Shown: positions 1 through 5,150 of the stretch, piece by piece
How the letters are laid out: the number at the start of each line of letters is the position of its first letter
How positions within the stretch are numbered: position 1 is the first letter of the stretch
Assembly (NCBI GenBank): GCA_017995695.1
Contig: JAGOIJ010000056.1
Location: 1 to 9,906 of the forward strand
Direction of reading: 5' to 3'
Source of the DNA: Candidatus Omnitrophota bacterium
GTDB lineage: Bacteria; Omnitrophota; Gorgyraeia; Gygaellales; Profunditerraquicolaceae
DNA: 9,906 nt
Notes under the pieces: generated by a model
Databases searched by the model: none
What the model was told of the DNA's origin: nothing
What the model saw: only the letters and a program-made list of their open reading frames with translations
Translations under genes and position numbers: made by a program

Positions 1-1
1 T

Positions 2-1789
2 CAATTCTCTACCCTTGAATATGGCAAAGGGTATCAGATCTTTATCAAAGAACAAACTCCGGTCAGCCTTACCATCAGCGGCACGTATCCGCTTACCAAG
101 AGCGTTGCCTTAAAAGCTGGCTACAATTTAATTACGTGCCCAAAGATTAAGGAAACCCCTGTTGAACAGGCACTGTTACCCTTAAAGTTAGGCGTTGACT
201 ACTCGAAAATACTGCACTACAATAAAGACACATCGCTCTTTGAAATCTACGACGCCAACTCAAAAGAATTCAGCACTCTTGCGCCTGGTGAAAGCTACTA
301 TCTATCCTGCGTAAAGGACGTAACCTGGGCCATTAACAATGCTGCGCCTGTCACCACCTTTACCTACGATGGCGATGGAGGTAGAGTCAAGAAAACAATA
401 GGGACAACAACTACTACCTATATCGGCAGCCTGTATGAAGTTGAATCTGCGGGCGCGGTTCGCAAACACATCTTTGCCGGAGCAAACAGGGTTTGTAGCA
501 TTGAAGGCACCGAAGCCCACTACTTCCATTCAGATCATCTGGGTAGCTCTAATGTTATCAGTTACCAGAACCTCATTAATACAGGTGATCCTAAGAATGG
601 AACGCAGGAAGGCTTCACCGAATTCACGCCCTACGGCTCAACCTTTAAGCAAACCGGCACCTATGACCCGCGCCACAAGTTTACTGGCAAGGAGCTGGAT
701 GCGTCAACAGGGCTGTACTACTACGGCGCCAGATACTATGACGCAGAGTTGGGTCGCTTCATCACCGCTGACACCATCGTCCAAGCGCCCTATGATCCCC
801 AGAGTCTTAACCGCTACGCCTACTGTCGGAATAATCCGATAAATTATGTAGATCCGACGGGGCATGCGTTCTTTCTGGTTGCTCTTGCCATAGCTGGCAT
901 TAAAGCTCTTGCAGCTTATGCTGTCGCGCACCCAATCCTTACTGCTATAGCAGCCGCTAGTTTGGTTTATGGTACTTACAATGGAGGAGCTTCTGCTGCA
1001 AAAGCAGGATATAATGTATTCCAGGGAGCTGCTATAGGATTCGGTAGCGGTGTTCTAGGTCTTTGTGCTGGAATAGGGGTCGGTGGAGTTCTCGGTACTG
1101 GTTTTTGGGCTGGTTTTGGTGGTGCAATTTCGGGTGCTTTTACATCAGCCTTAACTGGAACGCTGGGGCATGGTCTTTCCGCAGGATTAAATTTTGGTAA
1201 AGCCTTAAGCTTTGCTGGACAAGCTGCAGCTATAAACGCAGCGATGGCAGCAGTCACTCATACTGTCTCCTACGGCGCAACGCAAGGATTACAAGCATTA
1301 AAAGCATCGCGAGTCCAGACTGCTGCAACAGGCGGCAAAACTCCAGTTGGTCAACAAGGACAAGGATCGACCGCCAACTCACTAAACGTTAATCAGGGAG
1401 AAGCTGCCAGTAATACCCAAGCGATAAGCTCGAGAGGAACTAAAGACTCTATTGACCTTGGCGTAATAAAAGTAACCCCTCTTAAAGAGGGACAAACGGT
1501 TTATAGGCAGGGAACGTTTGCTGACGAGTCAACTGGCTGGGAAGGAAATTTAGTAAAAGGTAAACAATGGGCAATAGATAATCCTGCAAGCACTCCCAAC
1601 TTTGCTCAAAAATACGGTTTGCCTGCTGAGAATTCAGGAAATCCCGACTGGATAGCTGGAGGTAAAGTCGTGGGTGAATATGGCTTGCGACCAGCGCCTG
1701 CTAGTCATAATAATCCTGCAAATCCGGGAGGAAGGACAGAGGTTAATTCTAATGATGTTCAATTGGATTGGTTCCATATGCGAGACTAA
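2..1789 (+). CDS. RHS-repeat protein, C-terminal part with toxin-like domain (5' end outside window)
   Basis: The frame is open from the first bases, so the gene begins upstream; 595 residues are visible. At nt 2-330 lies a module repeated about one and a half times: FSTLEYGKGYQI and later FSTLAPGESYYL, with KAGYNLITCP between them. At nt 340-865 is the RHS-associated core: YIGSLYEVE, HYFHSDHLGSS, KFTGKELDASTGLYYYGARY, GRFITADTI, LNRYAYCRNNPINYVDPTGH. RHS proteins form a large cocoon that encloses a C-terminal toxin, and the DPxG region marks the junction. Nt 866-1310 encode a hydrophobic Gly/Ala-rich stretch. Nt 1451-1786 encode a soluble domain of about 112 residues with VYRQGTF, KGKQWAIDNP, YGLPAEN, GGRTEV and the end LDWFHMRD. 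I read this as the variable toxin tip. An ADP-ribosyltransferase-like fold is possible but not shown. The Met at 749 lies inside the core and is not a start. The small gene 6 nt downstream fits an immunity partner. RHS assignment is certain; toxin activity is inferred. Confidence 0.93.
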   Translation, partial: QFSTLEYGKGYQIFIKEQTPVSLTISGTYPLTKSVALKAGYNLITCPKIKETPVEQALLPLKLGVDYSKILHYNKDTSLFEIYDANSKEFSTLAPGESYYLSCVKDVTWAINNAAPVTTFTYDGDGGRVKKTIGTTTTTYIGSLYEVESAGAVRKHIFAGANRVCSIEGTEAHYFHSDHLGSSNVISYQNLINTGDPKNGTQEGFTEFTPYGSTFKQTGTYDPRHKFTGKELDASTGLYYYGARYYDAELGRFITADTIVQAPYDPQSLNRYAYCRNNPINYVDPTGHAFFLVALAIAGIKALAAYAVAHPILTAIAAASLVYGTYNGGASAAKAGYNVFQGAAIGFGSGVLGLCAGIGVGGVLGTGFWAGFGGAISGAFTSALTGTLGHGLSAGLNFGKALSFAGQAAAINAAMAAVTHTVSYGATQGLQALKASRVQTAATGGKTPVGQQGQGSTANSLNVNQGEAASNTQAISSRGTKDSIDLGVIKVTPLKEGQTVYRQGTFADESTGWEGNLVKGKQWAIDNPASTPNFAQKYGLPAENSGNPDWIAGGKVVGEYGLRPAPASHNNPANPGGRTEVNSNDVQLDWFHMRD

Positions 1790-1795
1790 TTAAAA

Positions 1796-2056
1796 ATGAT
1801 TAAAGTTAGAACAGCTGAAGATATTTATCCAGCAATTAAAGAGCTAGTTACATTTTTAAAGAATAATAAATACGAACATACCGCAAACATTCTTGAGCAT
1901 AGAATGTATAAGGTGAGTTGGACTTCAAGAACGGAACTCTTTGAAGAATTAAGCTTGGTGCTCAGGCAATTTCTTAAAACAGATGGAGGAAAACTTGAAA
2001 CTTTCATTACCAAACAAATTAATCAAATTTTAAGCATTTTAGAAACCAACTGTTAA
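1796..2056 (+). CDS. small helical protein, probable immunity protein for the RHS toxin
   Basis: An 86-residue soluble protein with no signal peptide or membrane segment, predicted mostly helical, rich in Leu, Ile, Lys and Glu. The central stretch ILEHRMYKVSWTSRTELFEE followed by LSLVLRQFL resembles small helical proteins often encoded next to polymorphic toxins; this is recollection, not a search result. It begins 6 nt after the RHS stop codon and has no clear Shine-Dalgarno sequence (the spacer is taattaaaa-like), so translation is probably coupled to the RHS gene. Size, position and strand are what is expected of a cytoplasmic immunity protein that neutralises the RHS C-terminal domain in the producing cell. 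Base use is much more AT-rich than the RHS core: by hand count 16 G/C of 60 at 1801-1860 against 33 of 60 at 661-720. This fits a recently exchanged toxin/immunity tip. The precise family is not identified. Confidence 0.75.
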   Translation: MIKVRTAEDIYPAIKELVTFLKNNKYEHTANILEHRMYKVSWTSRTELFEELSLVLRQFLKTDGGKLETFITKQINQILSILETNC

Positions 2057-2059
2057 TAA

Positions 2060-2266
2060 ATGAATAAATTATCTACGGGTGTCCAAAGAGGAATCCTGAT
2101 TATAAGCATTACAGTAGGTACTATCCTCCCTAATTATTTAAGTTATCCTCCAAATTTTAAAAAAATATTCGTTAAATGGTGTGTATGGACCACAGTAGTA
2201 ATTATATTAGCAATTTCAACTTTATGTCTATTTGATCGTTACAACAAAAACAAAGCCAAAAATTAA
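2060..2266 (+). CDS. small two-helix membrane protein, function unknown
   Basis: A 68-residue protein with two likely membrane helices (about residues 11-29, GILIISITVGTILP onward, and 41-59, WCVWTTVVIILAISTLCLF) and a short basic tail ending in KNKAKN. It starts 3 nt after the stop codon of the probable immunity gene and lacks a recognisable ribosome-binding site, so it is likely translated by coupling. It shares the AT-rich composition of that gene and stops just before the REP-like palindrome. It could be a second, membrane-bound immunity factor, an accessory of the RHS cassette, or an unrelated small membrane protein. No family is recognised. It is supported as a real gene by tight packing and a coherent hydrophobicity pattern only. 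Confidence 0.55.
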   Translation: MNKLSTGVQRGILIISITVGTILPNYLSYPPNFKKIFVKWCVWTTVVIILAISTLCLFDRYNKNKAKN

Positions 2267-2281
2267 AGCGAATAAAGGGCG

Positions 2282-2355
2282 AATAAAGGGGACGGTTCTA
2301 TTTAATGGAAACGGCTGAAGCAGTAATCTGTAGAATTAGAACCGTCCCTATTATT
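2282..2355. repeat. REP-like/REPIN palindrome, family A, copy 1
   Basis: A 74-bp imperfect palindrome. The ends AATAAAGGGGACGGTTCTA and TAGAACCGTCCCTATTATT are inverted copies with a stem of about 12 bp (GGGACGGTTCTA against TAGAACCGTCCC) and a central spacer of about 35 nt. It matches the element at 4879-4952 at 72 of 74 positions. An extra GCGAATAAAGG lies immediately upstream (2268-2278), duplicating the left edge. Nearby is a REP-associated tyrosine transposase, the enzyme class that spreads such elements. Confidence 0.85.
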
Positions 2356-2356
2356 T

Positions 2357-2390
2357 ATTGGATAATAGAAACTAATGTAACACGTTTTGT
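2357..2390 (+). repeat. 34-bp direct repeat, upstream copy (relic of a RAYT gene 3' end)
   Basis: Identical at 32 of 34 positions to 4178-4211, where the same bases encode the last residues of the transposase (LDNRN, stop) and its 3' flank. Here the same LDNRN-stop reading survives at 2358-2375 without the rest of a transposase, and it begins one base after the REP-like palindrome. It is either a leftover of an earlier RAYT copy or one edge of a 1.82-kb duplicated or inserted unit. Confidence 0.8.
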
Positions 2391-2445
2391 CGTTTTGTCG
2401 TTCGTTGTCGTTTCACGTCTTGTCGTTCTTGTCGTTTGTCGTTTG
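2381..2445. repeat. degenerate GTCGTT short repeat tract
   Basis: GTCGTT occurs six times at irregular spacing (2389, 2397, 2407, 2422, 2431, 2438), separated by one to nine bases. The longer unit CACGTYTTGTCGTT occurs at 2381 and again at 2414, suggesting an older duplication of about 33 bp. The tract grows directly out of the end of the 34-bp direct repeat. Function is unknown; the pattern fits slippage or protein-binding repeats rather than coding sequence. Confidence 0.7.
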
Positions 2446-2459
2446 TTAACAAAGACAAC

Positions 2460-2489
2460 TTACTTCATTGCAATAGGTTATGATATAAT
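2460..2489 (+). promoter_or_regulatory. possible sigma70-type promoter for the methyltransferase-like gene
   Basis: A perfect -10 hexamer TATAAT lies at 2484-2489. The best -35 candidate is TTACTT at 2460-2465 with an 18-nt spacer, which is weak. Transcription would begin near 2496, giving a leader of about 50 nt before the ATG at 2546. Confidence 0.4.
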
Positions 2490-2545
2490 TGGTTACTAGA
2501 ATTCTTGCCAATAAAGAAAAAACTCAACTTTAAAAAAGGAGTACC

Positions 2546-3376
2546 ATGAAATCCGTTCTTAAAAAACTGTCTCTCCTTAGAAACCCCGCACAGTTTAATG
2601 AAAAACTCGAGAAGAAATTCGTTAACCTCTGCACCCTGGTAATCGATAAAGTTGAAAATGCAAAATATAAGCGATTATCCCCTTATTATAAATATCTTTA
2701 TTCAAAAGAGGTTATCAGAGATAACACGCGCCCCATTAATGAAGAATTACTTAAAAAAACTCTTCTAAGAATCGCTAATTCCTACATAGCCGCAACTGCA
2801 AAACATGAGAAGATCTCACATCCTGCCTACAAAAGCAGCGCTCAATGGAAAGCTATAATTGATCAATTCTACGCACCCTTAAAGAATTCTTTGATATCGA
2901 AAGATCTTCAAGCAATGACCAATATTTTCGGTAACTTTTGCCGCACCACGGTAAGCCGCGGGCTAGAGTTCGGCATGAACTTTACGCAGTTTGGCAAAAA
3001 TGGCTTTGACGCTTCCTACGCCAATAGTTATCTTCGCAGGCTACATTTTTGGGTAGCGTTTCTTAGTGAAAAAGAATCCTTAAAGCCTTTGGCTTTTCCC
3101 CTTATTGGCAACCCGTTCGGGATAGTCGTGGATGGCGATGTTATCCCACATTGCACTATACGACATCATTATTACGCAATGCGAATCTTGCAGATTGAGA
3201 AAGCAAACCCTCGCCCCATTGTTTGCGAAATAGGAGGGGGGTTTGGGGGTATGGCCTACCACTTTCTTAAGAATTCTGGCAAAGGCAGTAAATTTATTGA
3301 TTTTGATCTGCCTGAAGTGCTCGCGCTATGCTCTTACTTTTTGTTACTCGCACGTCCGAACGGAAACAAGACGTGA
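2546..3376 (+). CDS. putative sugar O-methyltransferase, C-terminally truncated (probable pseudogene)
   Basis: A 276-residue product. The N-terminal 220 residues are helical and soluble. Residues 226-255 form a Rossmann SAM-binding start: VCEIGGGFGGMAYHFL (motif I, with Glu228 and the Gly-rich loop) followed by FIDFDLPEVLALCSYFL, where Asp254 could be the acidic residue that contacts SAM. This resembles the putative sugar O-methyltransferase family found in surface-polysaccharide clusters; the assignment is from memory of the motif. The protein stops about 20 residues after that motif, whereas a SAM methyltransferase needs several more strands. I see no continuation in any frame before the transposase. 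The homology appears to end near ARPNGNKT, so the 3' third was lost, perhaps when the RAYT segment arrived. AAGGAG at 2536-2541 supports the ATG at 2546. The product is unlikely to be a working enzyme. Confidence 0.75.
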   Translation: MKSVLKKLSLLRNPAQFNEKLEKKFVNLCTLVIDKVENAKYKRLSPYYKYLYSKEVIRDNTRPINEELLKKTLLRIANSYIAATAKHEKISHPAYKSSAQWKAIIDQFYAPLKNSLISKDLQAMTNIFGNFCRTTVSRGLEFGMNFTQFGKNGFDASYANSYLRRLHFWVAFLSEKESLKPLAFPLIGNPFGIVVDGDVIPHCTIRHHYYAMRILQIEKANPRPIVCEIGGGFGGMAYHFLKNSGKGSKFIDFDLPEVLALCSYFLLLARPNGNKT

Positions 3377-3470
3377 TACATAAGCATTTATAAATTAATA
3401 CGTTACAACTAAATTCCACTGCTCTTTGAAATATTTCTGTGAGATGTTAGGTATTCTTGCGTCCATTAGT

Positions 3471-3477
3471 AAGGAGG
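3471..3477 (+). promoter_or_regulatory. ribosome-binding site that fixes the RAYT start
   Basis: AAGGAGG sits 5 nt before the ATG at 3483. The same frame is open upstream with a Met codon at 3426, but that one has no Shine-Dalgarno sequence, and the RAYT similarity begins after 3483. Confidence 0.8.
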
Positions 3478-3482
3478 GGGTA

Positions 3483-4196
3483 ATGCCTTACAGCGCAAGA
3501 AAGCACCAGCTTCAAAATTCCTTGGTATATCATGCCTACAACAGAAGCAACGGAAGGGTTGAGATATTCCATGGCGAGGAAGATTACCAATACTTCATTA
3601 ACTTGCTTATTGAGTACAGCAAGAAGTATGCAGTCAAGATTTATCACTGGGTAATTATGCCTAACCATTATCATCTTCTGCTGGAAATGCCTAACCCTGA
3701 AGAGATCTCAGTTTTCATGGCTGGCTTAAACCGGAAATACGCTTGTTACCATCATCGCTTGTACCGCTCGGCAGGGTTCTTATGGCAAGGCAGGTTTAAA
3801 TTGCAGCCCATTCAGAAAGAAGATTACCTTATTGCGTGTGCACGCTATATTGAGAGAAATCCTGTACGGGCAAAGATGGTTGCAGAACCTATTGATTATC
3901 CTTATAGCAGCGCGCGATTCTACTGCCTCGGGAAAAAAGATAACCTTACGAGCGAAACGCCCTGCATAAACGATTTCGGCAGCGATAACGCACAGCGCAT
4001 GGTATCATACAAGAACTTCCTGCGAGATTTTAATCAGGAGCAAGAAAGAAGATTTGATAATTTAGAAATACCACAAGGTAATGTTGAATTCTTAAAGCGG
4101 CTGACAAAAGAAGGCTATCGGTATTTTCCGAAGAGAAGAGGAAGGCCAAAGCAAAGAGGGCAATTGTTTTGTAACTCATTGGACAATAGAAACTAA
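3483..4196 (+). CDS. REP-associated tyrosine transposase (RAYT, IS200/IS605-like Y1 HUH enzyme)
   Basis: A 237-residue single-domain HUH nuclease. Residues 14-31 (LVYHAYNRSNGRVEIFHG) are the usual first strand. IMPNHYHLLLEMP (58-70) carries the metal-binding His62-x-His64 pair. GFLWQGRFKL lies at 98-107. YLIACARYIERNPVRA (115-130) is the RAYT signature helix, and its Tyr122 is the likely DNA-attacking tyrosine. The C-terminal 25 residues include a basic segment, PKRRGRPKQRG. RAYTs are domesticated relatives of IS200 transposases that nick single-stranded REP hairpins and are thought to spread REP/REPIN elements; they are usually single-copy and non-selfish. All key residues are present, so the enzyme looks intact. 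GGGGAC-type palindromes at 2282, 4879, 6099 and 7913 are candidate substrates. No element ends are evident around the gene itself beyond the 34-bp repeat that overlaps its stop codon. Confidence 0.92.
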   Translation: MPYSARKHQLQNSLVYHAYNRSNGRVEIFHGEEDYQYFINLLIEYSKKYAVKIYHWVIMPNHYHLLLEMPNPEEISVFMAGLNRKYACYHHRLYRSAGFLWQGRFKLQPIQKEDYLIACARYIERNPVRAKMVAEPIDYPYSSARFYCLGKKDNLTSETPCINDFGSDNAQRMVSYKNFLRDFNQEQERRFDNLEIPQGNVEFLKRLTKEGYRYFPKRRGRPKQRGQLFCNSLDNRN

Positions 4197-4211
4197 TGTA
4201 ACACGTCTTGT
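4178..4211 (+). repeat. 34-bp direct repeat, downstream copy (overlaps RAYT stop codon)
   Basis: Differs from 2357-2390 at two positions (C for T at 4183 and 4207 or adjacent). It covers the last five codons of the transposase, its stop codon and 15 bp of 3' flank, and ends just before the leader of the lipoprotein gene. The two copies are offset by exactly 1821 bp. Confidence 0.8.
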
Positions 4212-4236
4212 TTTTCTGATAGGAGGAAAACATTTT

Positions 4237-4848
4237 ATGGATAAAAAACAATTTGGCGTAACAGCATTGTTAATATTCCTGCTTTGTGGATGCGTAACCT
4301 TGGGAAAGAAATTTAATTACGAACATGTATCAAGTCTAAGATTGGGCGCATTAAGTCGAAACGAATGCCGCGAAGCTTTCGGGGCGCCTTATCGGGCATC
4401 TTCTGAGAAGAATCTTGACGGCAGTTTTGAAAAATTGGTCTACTATTTTTCTAATTCTAACATTTTTGATTCCCTGTCAACGAGAACTTTGCATTTAGAA
4501 TTTAAAGATGAGATGCTGAATGCTTATGATTACGTTAGCAGCTTTGATAAAGATAAAACAAAAGTAACCATTGAAGGGATTGATAAAATTAAGATCGGCC
4601 AGTCAAGTAAAACTGATGCTCTTAAGTTATTGGGAGAGCCGACAGGAAAGGCTTTGTGTCCTACGACGCTTTATTCGTTAAAAGATAAGTGTGAAAATGG
4701 CGGCGAGATGTGGGTGTGGCGGCAAAATAGCAAATTCTCAATATATAATCCTGAAGCAGAAAACAAAACCGAAATTTATTTAATTTTTGATAAAAATTCA
4801 ATGGTAGTTGATATTAATACTTATAAGAGCACTCCGGAGGCTAAATAG
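4237..4848 (+). CDS. lipoprotein with two BamE/SmpA-like domains
   Basis: A 203-residue protein. A short signal peptide ends in the lipobox LCGC, with Cys19 as the lipidated residue, so it should be anchored in a membrane facing the periplasm. The mature part contains two similar halves. Residues about 30-105 (SSLRLGALSRNECREAFGAP ... LHLEFKDEMLNAY) and 110-198 (IDKIKIGQSSKTDALKLLGE, then EMWVW, IYLIFDKNSMVVDI) both follow the BamE/SmpA/OmlA pattern: a helix after 'I/LrxG.s..e....fGxP', then strands. BamE proteins support outer-membrane protein assembly, but this fold is shared by many lipoproteins with other roles, so no role in the BAM complex is claimed. AGGAGG at 4221-4226 lies 10 nt before the ATG. 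The gene begins 40 nt after the RAYT and may be read through from it or have its own promoter; none is obvious. Confidence 0.8.
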   Translation: MDKKQFGVTALLIFLLCGCVTLGKKFNYEHVSSLRLGALSRNECREAFGAPYRASSEKNLDGSFEKLVYYFSNSNIFDSLSTRTLHLEFKDEMLNAYDYVSSFDKDKTKVTIEGIDKIKIGQSSKTDALKLLGEPTGKALCPTTLYSLKDKCENGGEMWVWRQNSKFSIYNPEAENKTEIYLIFDKNSMVVDINTYKSTPEAK

Positions 4849-4878
4849 CTAATTTTCAATTTCATATAGAATTCTGGA

Positions 4879-4952
4879 AATAAAGGGGACGGTTCTATTT
4901 AATGGGAGCGGCTGAAGCAGTAATCTGTAGAATTAGAACCGTCCCTATTATT
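4879..4952. repeat. REP-like/REPIN palindrome, family A, copy 2
   Basis: Same 74-bp element as at 2282-2355, with only two differences in the central part (GGGAGCGG here, GGAAACGG there). Both inverted ends are intact. It lies between the lipoprotein gene and the small-RNA promoter, about 680 bp from the RAYT gene. The near identity indicates recent spread or conversion. Confidence 0.85.
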
Positions 4953-4976
4953 CCCTTCAAATAGACAAAAAACTCC

Positions 4977-5005
4977 TTGAAAAATAACGAGTTATGTGAT
5001 ATATT
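4977..5005 (+). promoter_or_regulatory. strong sigma70-type promoter with extended -10
   Basis: TTGAAA (4977-4982) and TATATT (5000-5005) are separated by exactly 17 nt, with TG at 4997-4998 one base before the -10 hexamer, an extended -10 arrangement. This is the best promoter match in the window. The predicted start of transcription is about 5012, immediately before the structured RNA. Confidence 0.8.
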
Positions 5006-5011
5006 AAATAC

Positions 5012-5109
5012 TAATTGAAAGGCGGAACAACCTTGGAGAGGCAGGGTGAGTTCCTTTGGAAATAAGCAAGAAAATTTAACGACAGAGGGTCAGCAAGACC
5101 CTCTTTTTT
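5012..5109 (+). ncRNA. candidate structured small RNA or 5' leader/riboswitch, about 98 nt
   Basis: The segment between the strong promoter and the terminator has no credible ORF but folds. AAAG (5018-5021) plus GAAC (5025-5028), with a 3-nt bulge, pair with GTTCCTTT (5050-5057). Inside, ACCTT (5030-5034) pairs with AGGGT (5043-5047, one G-U) around the loop GGAGAGGC. A linker (5058-5084) leads to the terminator hairpin. AGGGT at 5043-5047 could instead pair with ACCCT at 5098-5102 in the terminator's 3' arm, which would be a switch arrangement. I do not recognise it as SRP RNA, 6S, tmRNA, or the TPP, SAM, fluoride, guanidine or c-di-GMP riboswitches. It is either a free-standing sRNA or a regulated leader for the beta-barrel gene at 5151; only 41 nt separate them. 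Promoter and terminator are firm; the function is unknown. Confidence 0.6.
5085..5109 (+). terminator. Rho-independent terminator
   Basis: GAGGGTC (5085-5091), loop AGCAA, GACCCTC (5097-5103), then six T (5104-5109). This is a perfect 7-bp GC-rich stem, extendable by one A-T pair, with a U tract. It ends the candidate small RNA or attenuates transcription into the gene at 5151. Confidence 0.88.
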
Positions 5110-5150
5110 GTTGCCCTCATAAGGCTAGCAAGTAAGCGAGGAGCAGGAAA

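Noticed and set aside
976..1257. Minus-strand Pro/Ala-rich frame opposite the RHS hydrophobic stretch
   Set aside because: It is the complement of Gly/Ala-rich codons; there is no ribosome-binding site and the RHS frame is continuous here.
749..1789. RHS gene starting at the ATG at 749
   Set aside because: The same frame is open back to position 2 and carries the earlier RHS core motifs (HYFHSDHLGSS, GLYYYGARY), so this Met is internal.
2381..2445. GTCGTT tract as a CRISPR array
   Set aside because: The units are only 6-8 bp and separated by one to nine bases; there are no 25-40 bp repeats or unique spacers.
2305..2499. Plus-strand frame of 64 codons across the palindrome and the GTCGTT tract
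   Set aside because: It starts inside the REP-like element, crosses the RAYT-tail relic out of frame and reads a Val/Leu-rich product from the short repeats; there is no ribosome-binding site.
3377..3482. Continuation of the methyltransferase in another frame (simple frameshift)
   Set aside because: All frames run into stops within a few codons and none gives methyltransferase-like sequence after 3376; truncation fits better than a frameshift.
5012..5109. SRP RNA, 6S RNA or a known riboswitch class
   Set aside because: The conserved SRP GGAAGNAGCC-type tetraloop region, the 6S open bubble and the key motifs of the common riboswitches are not present.
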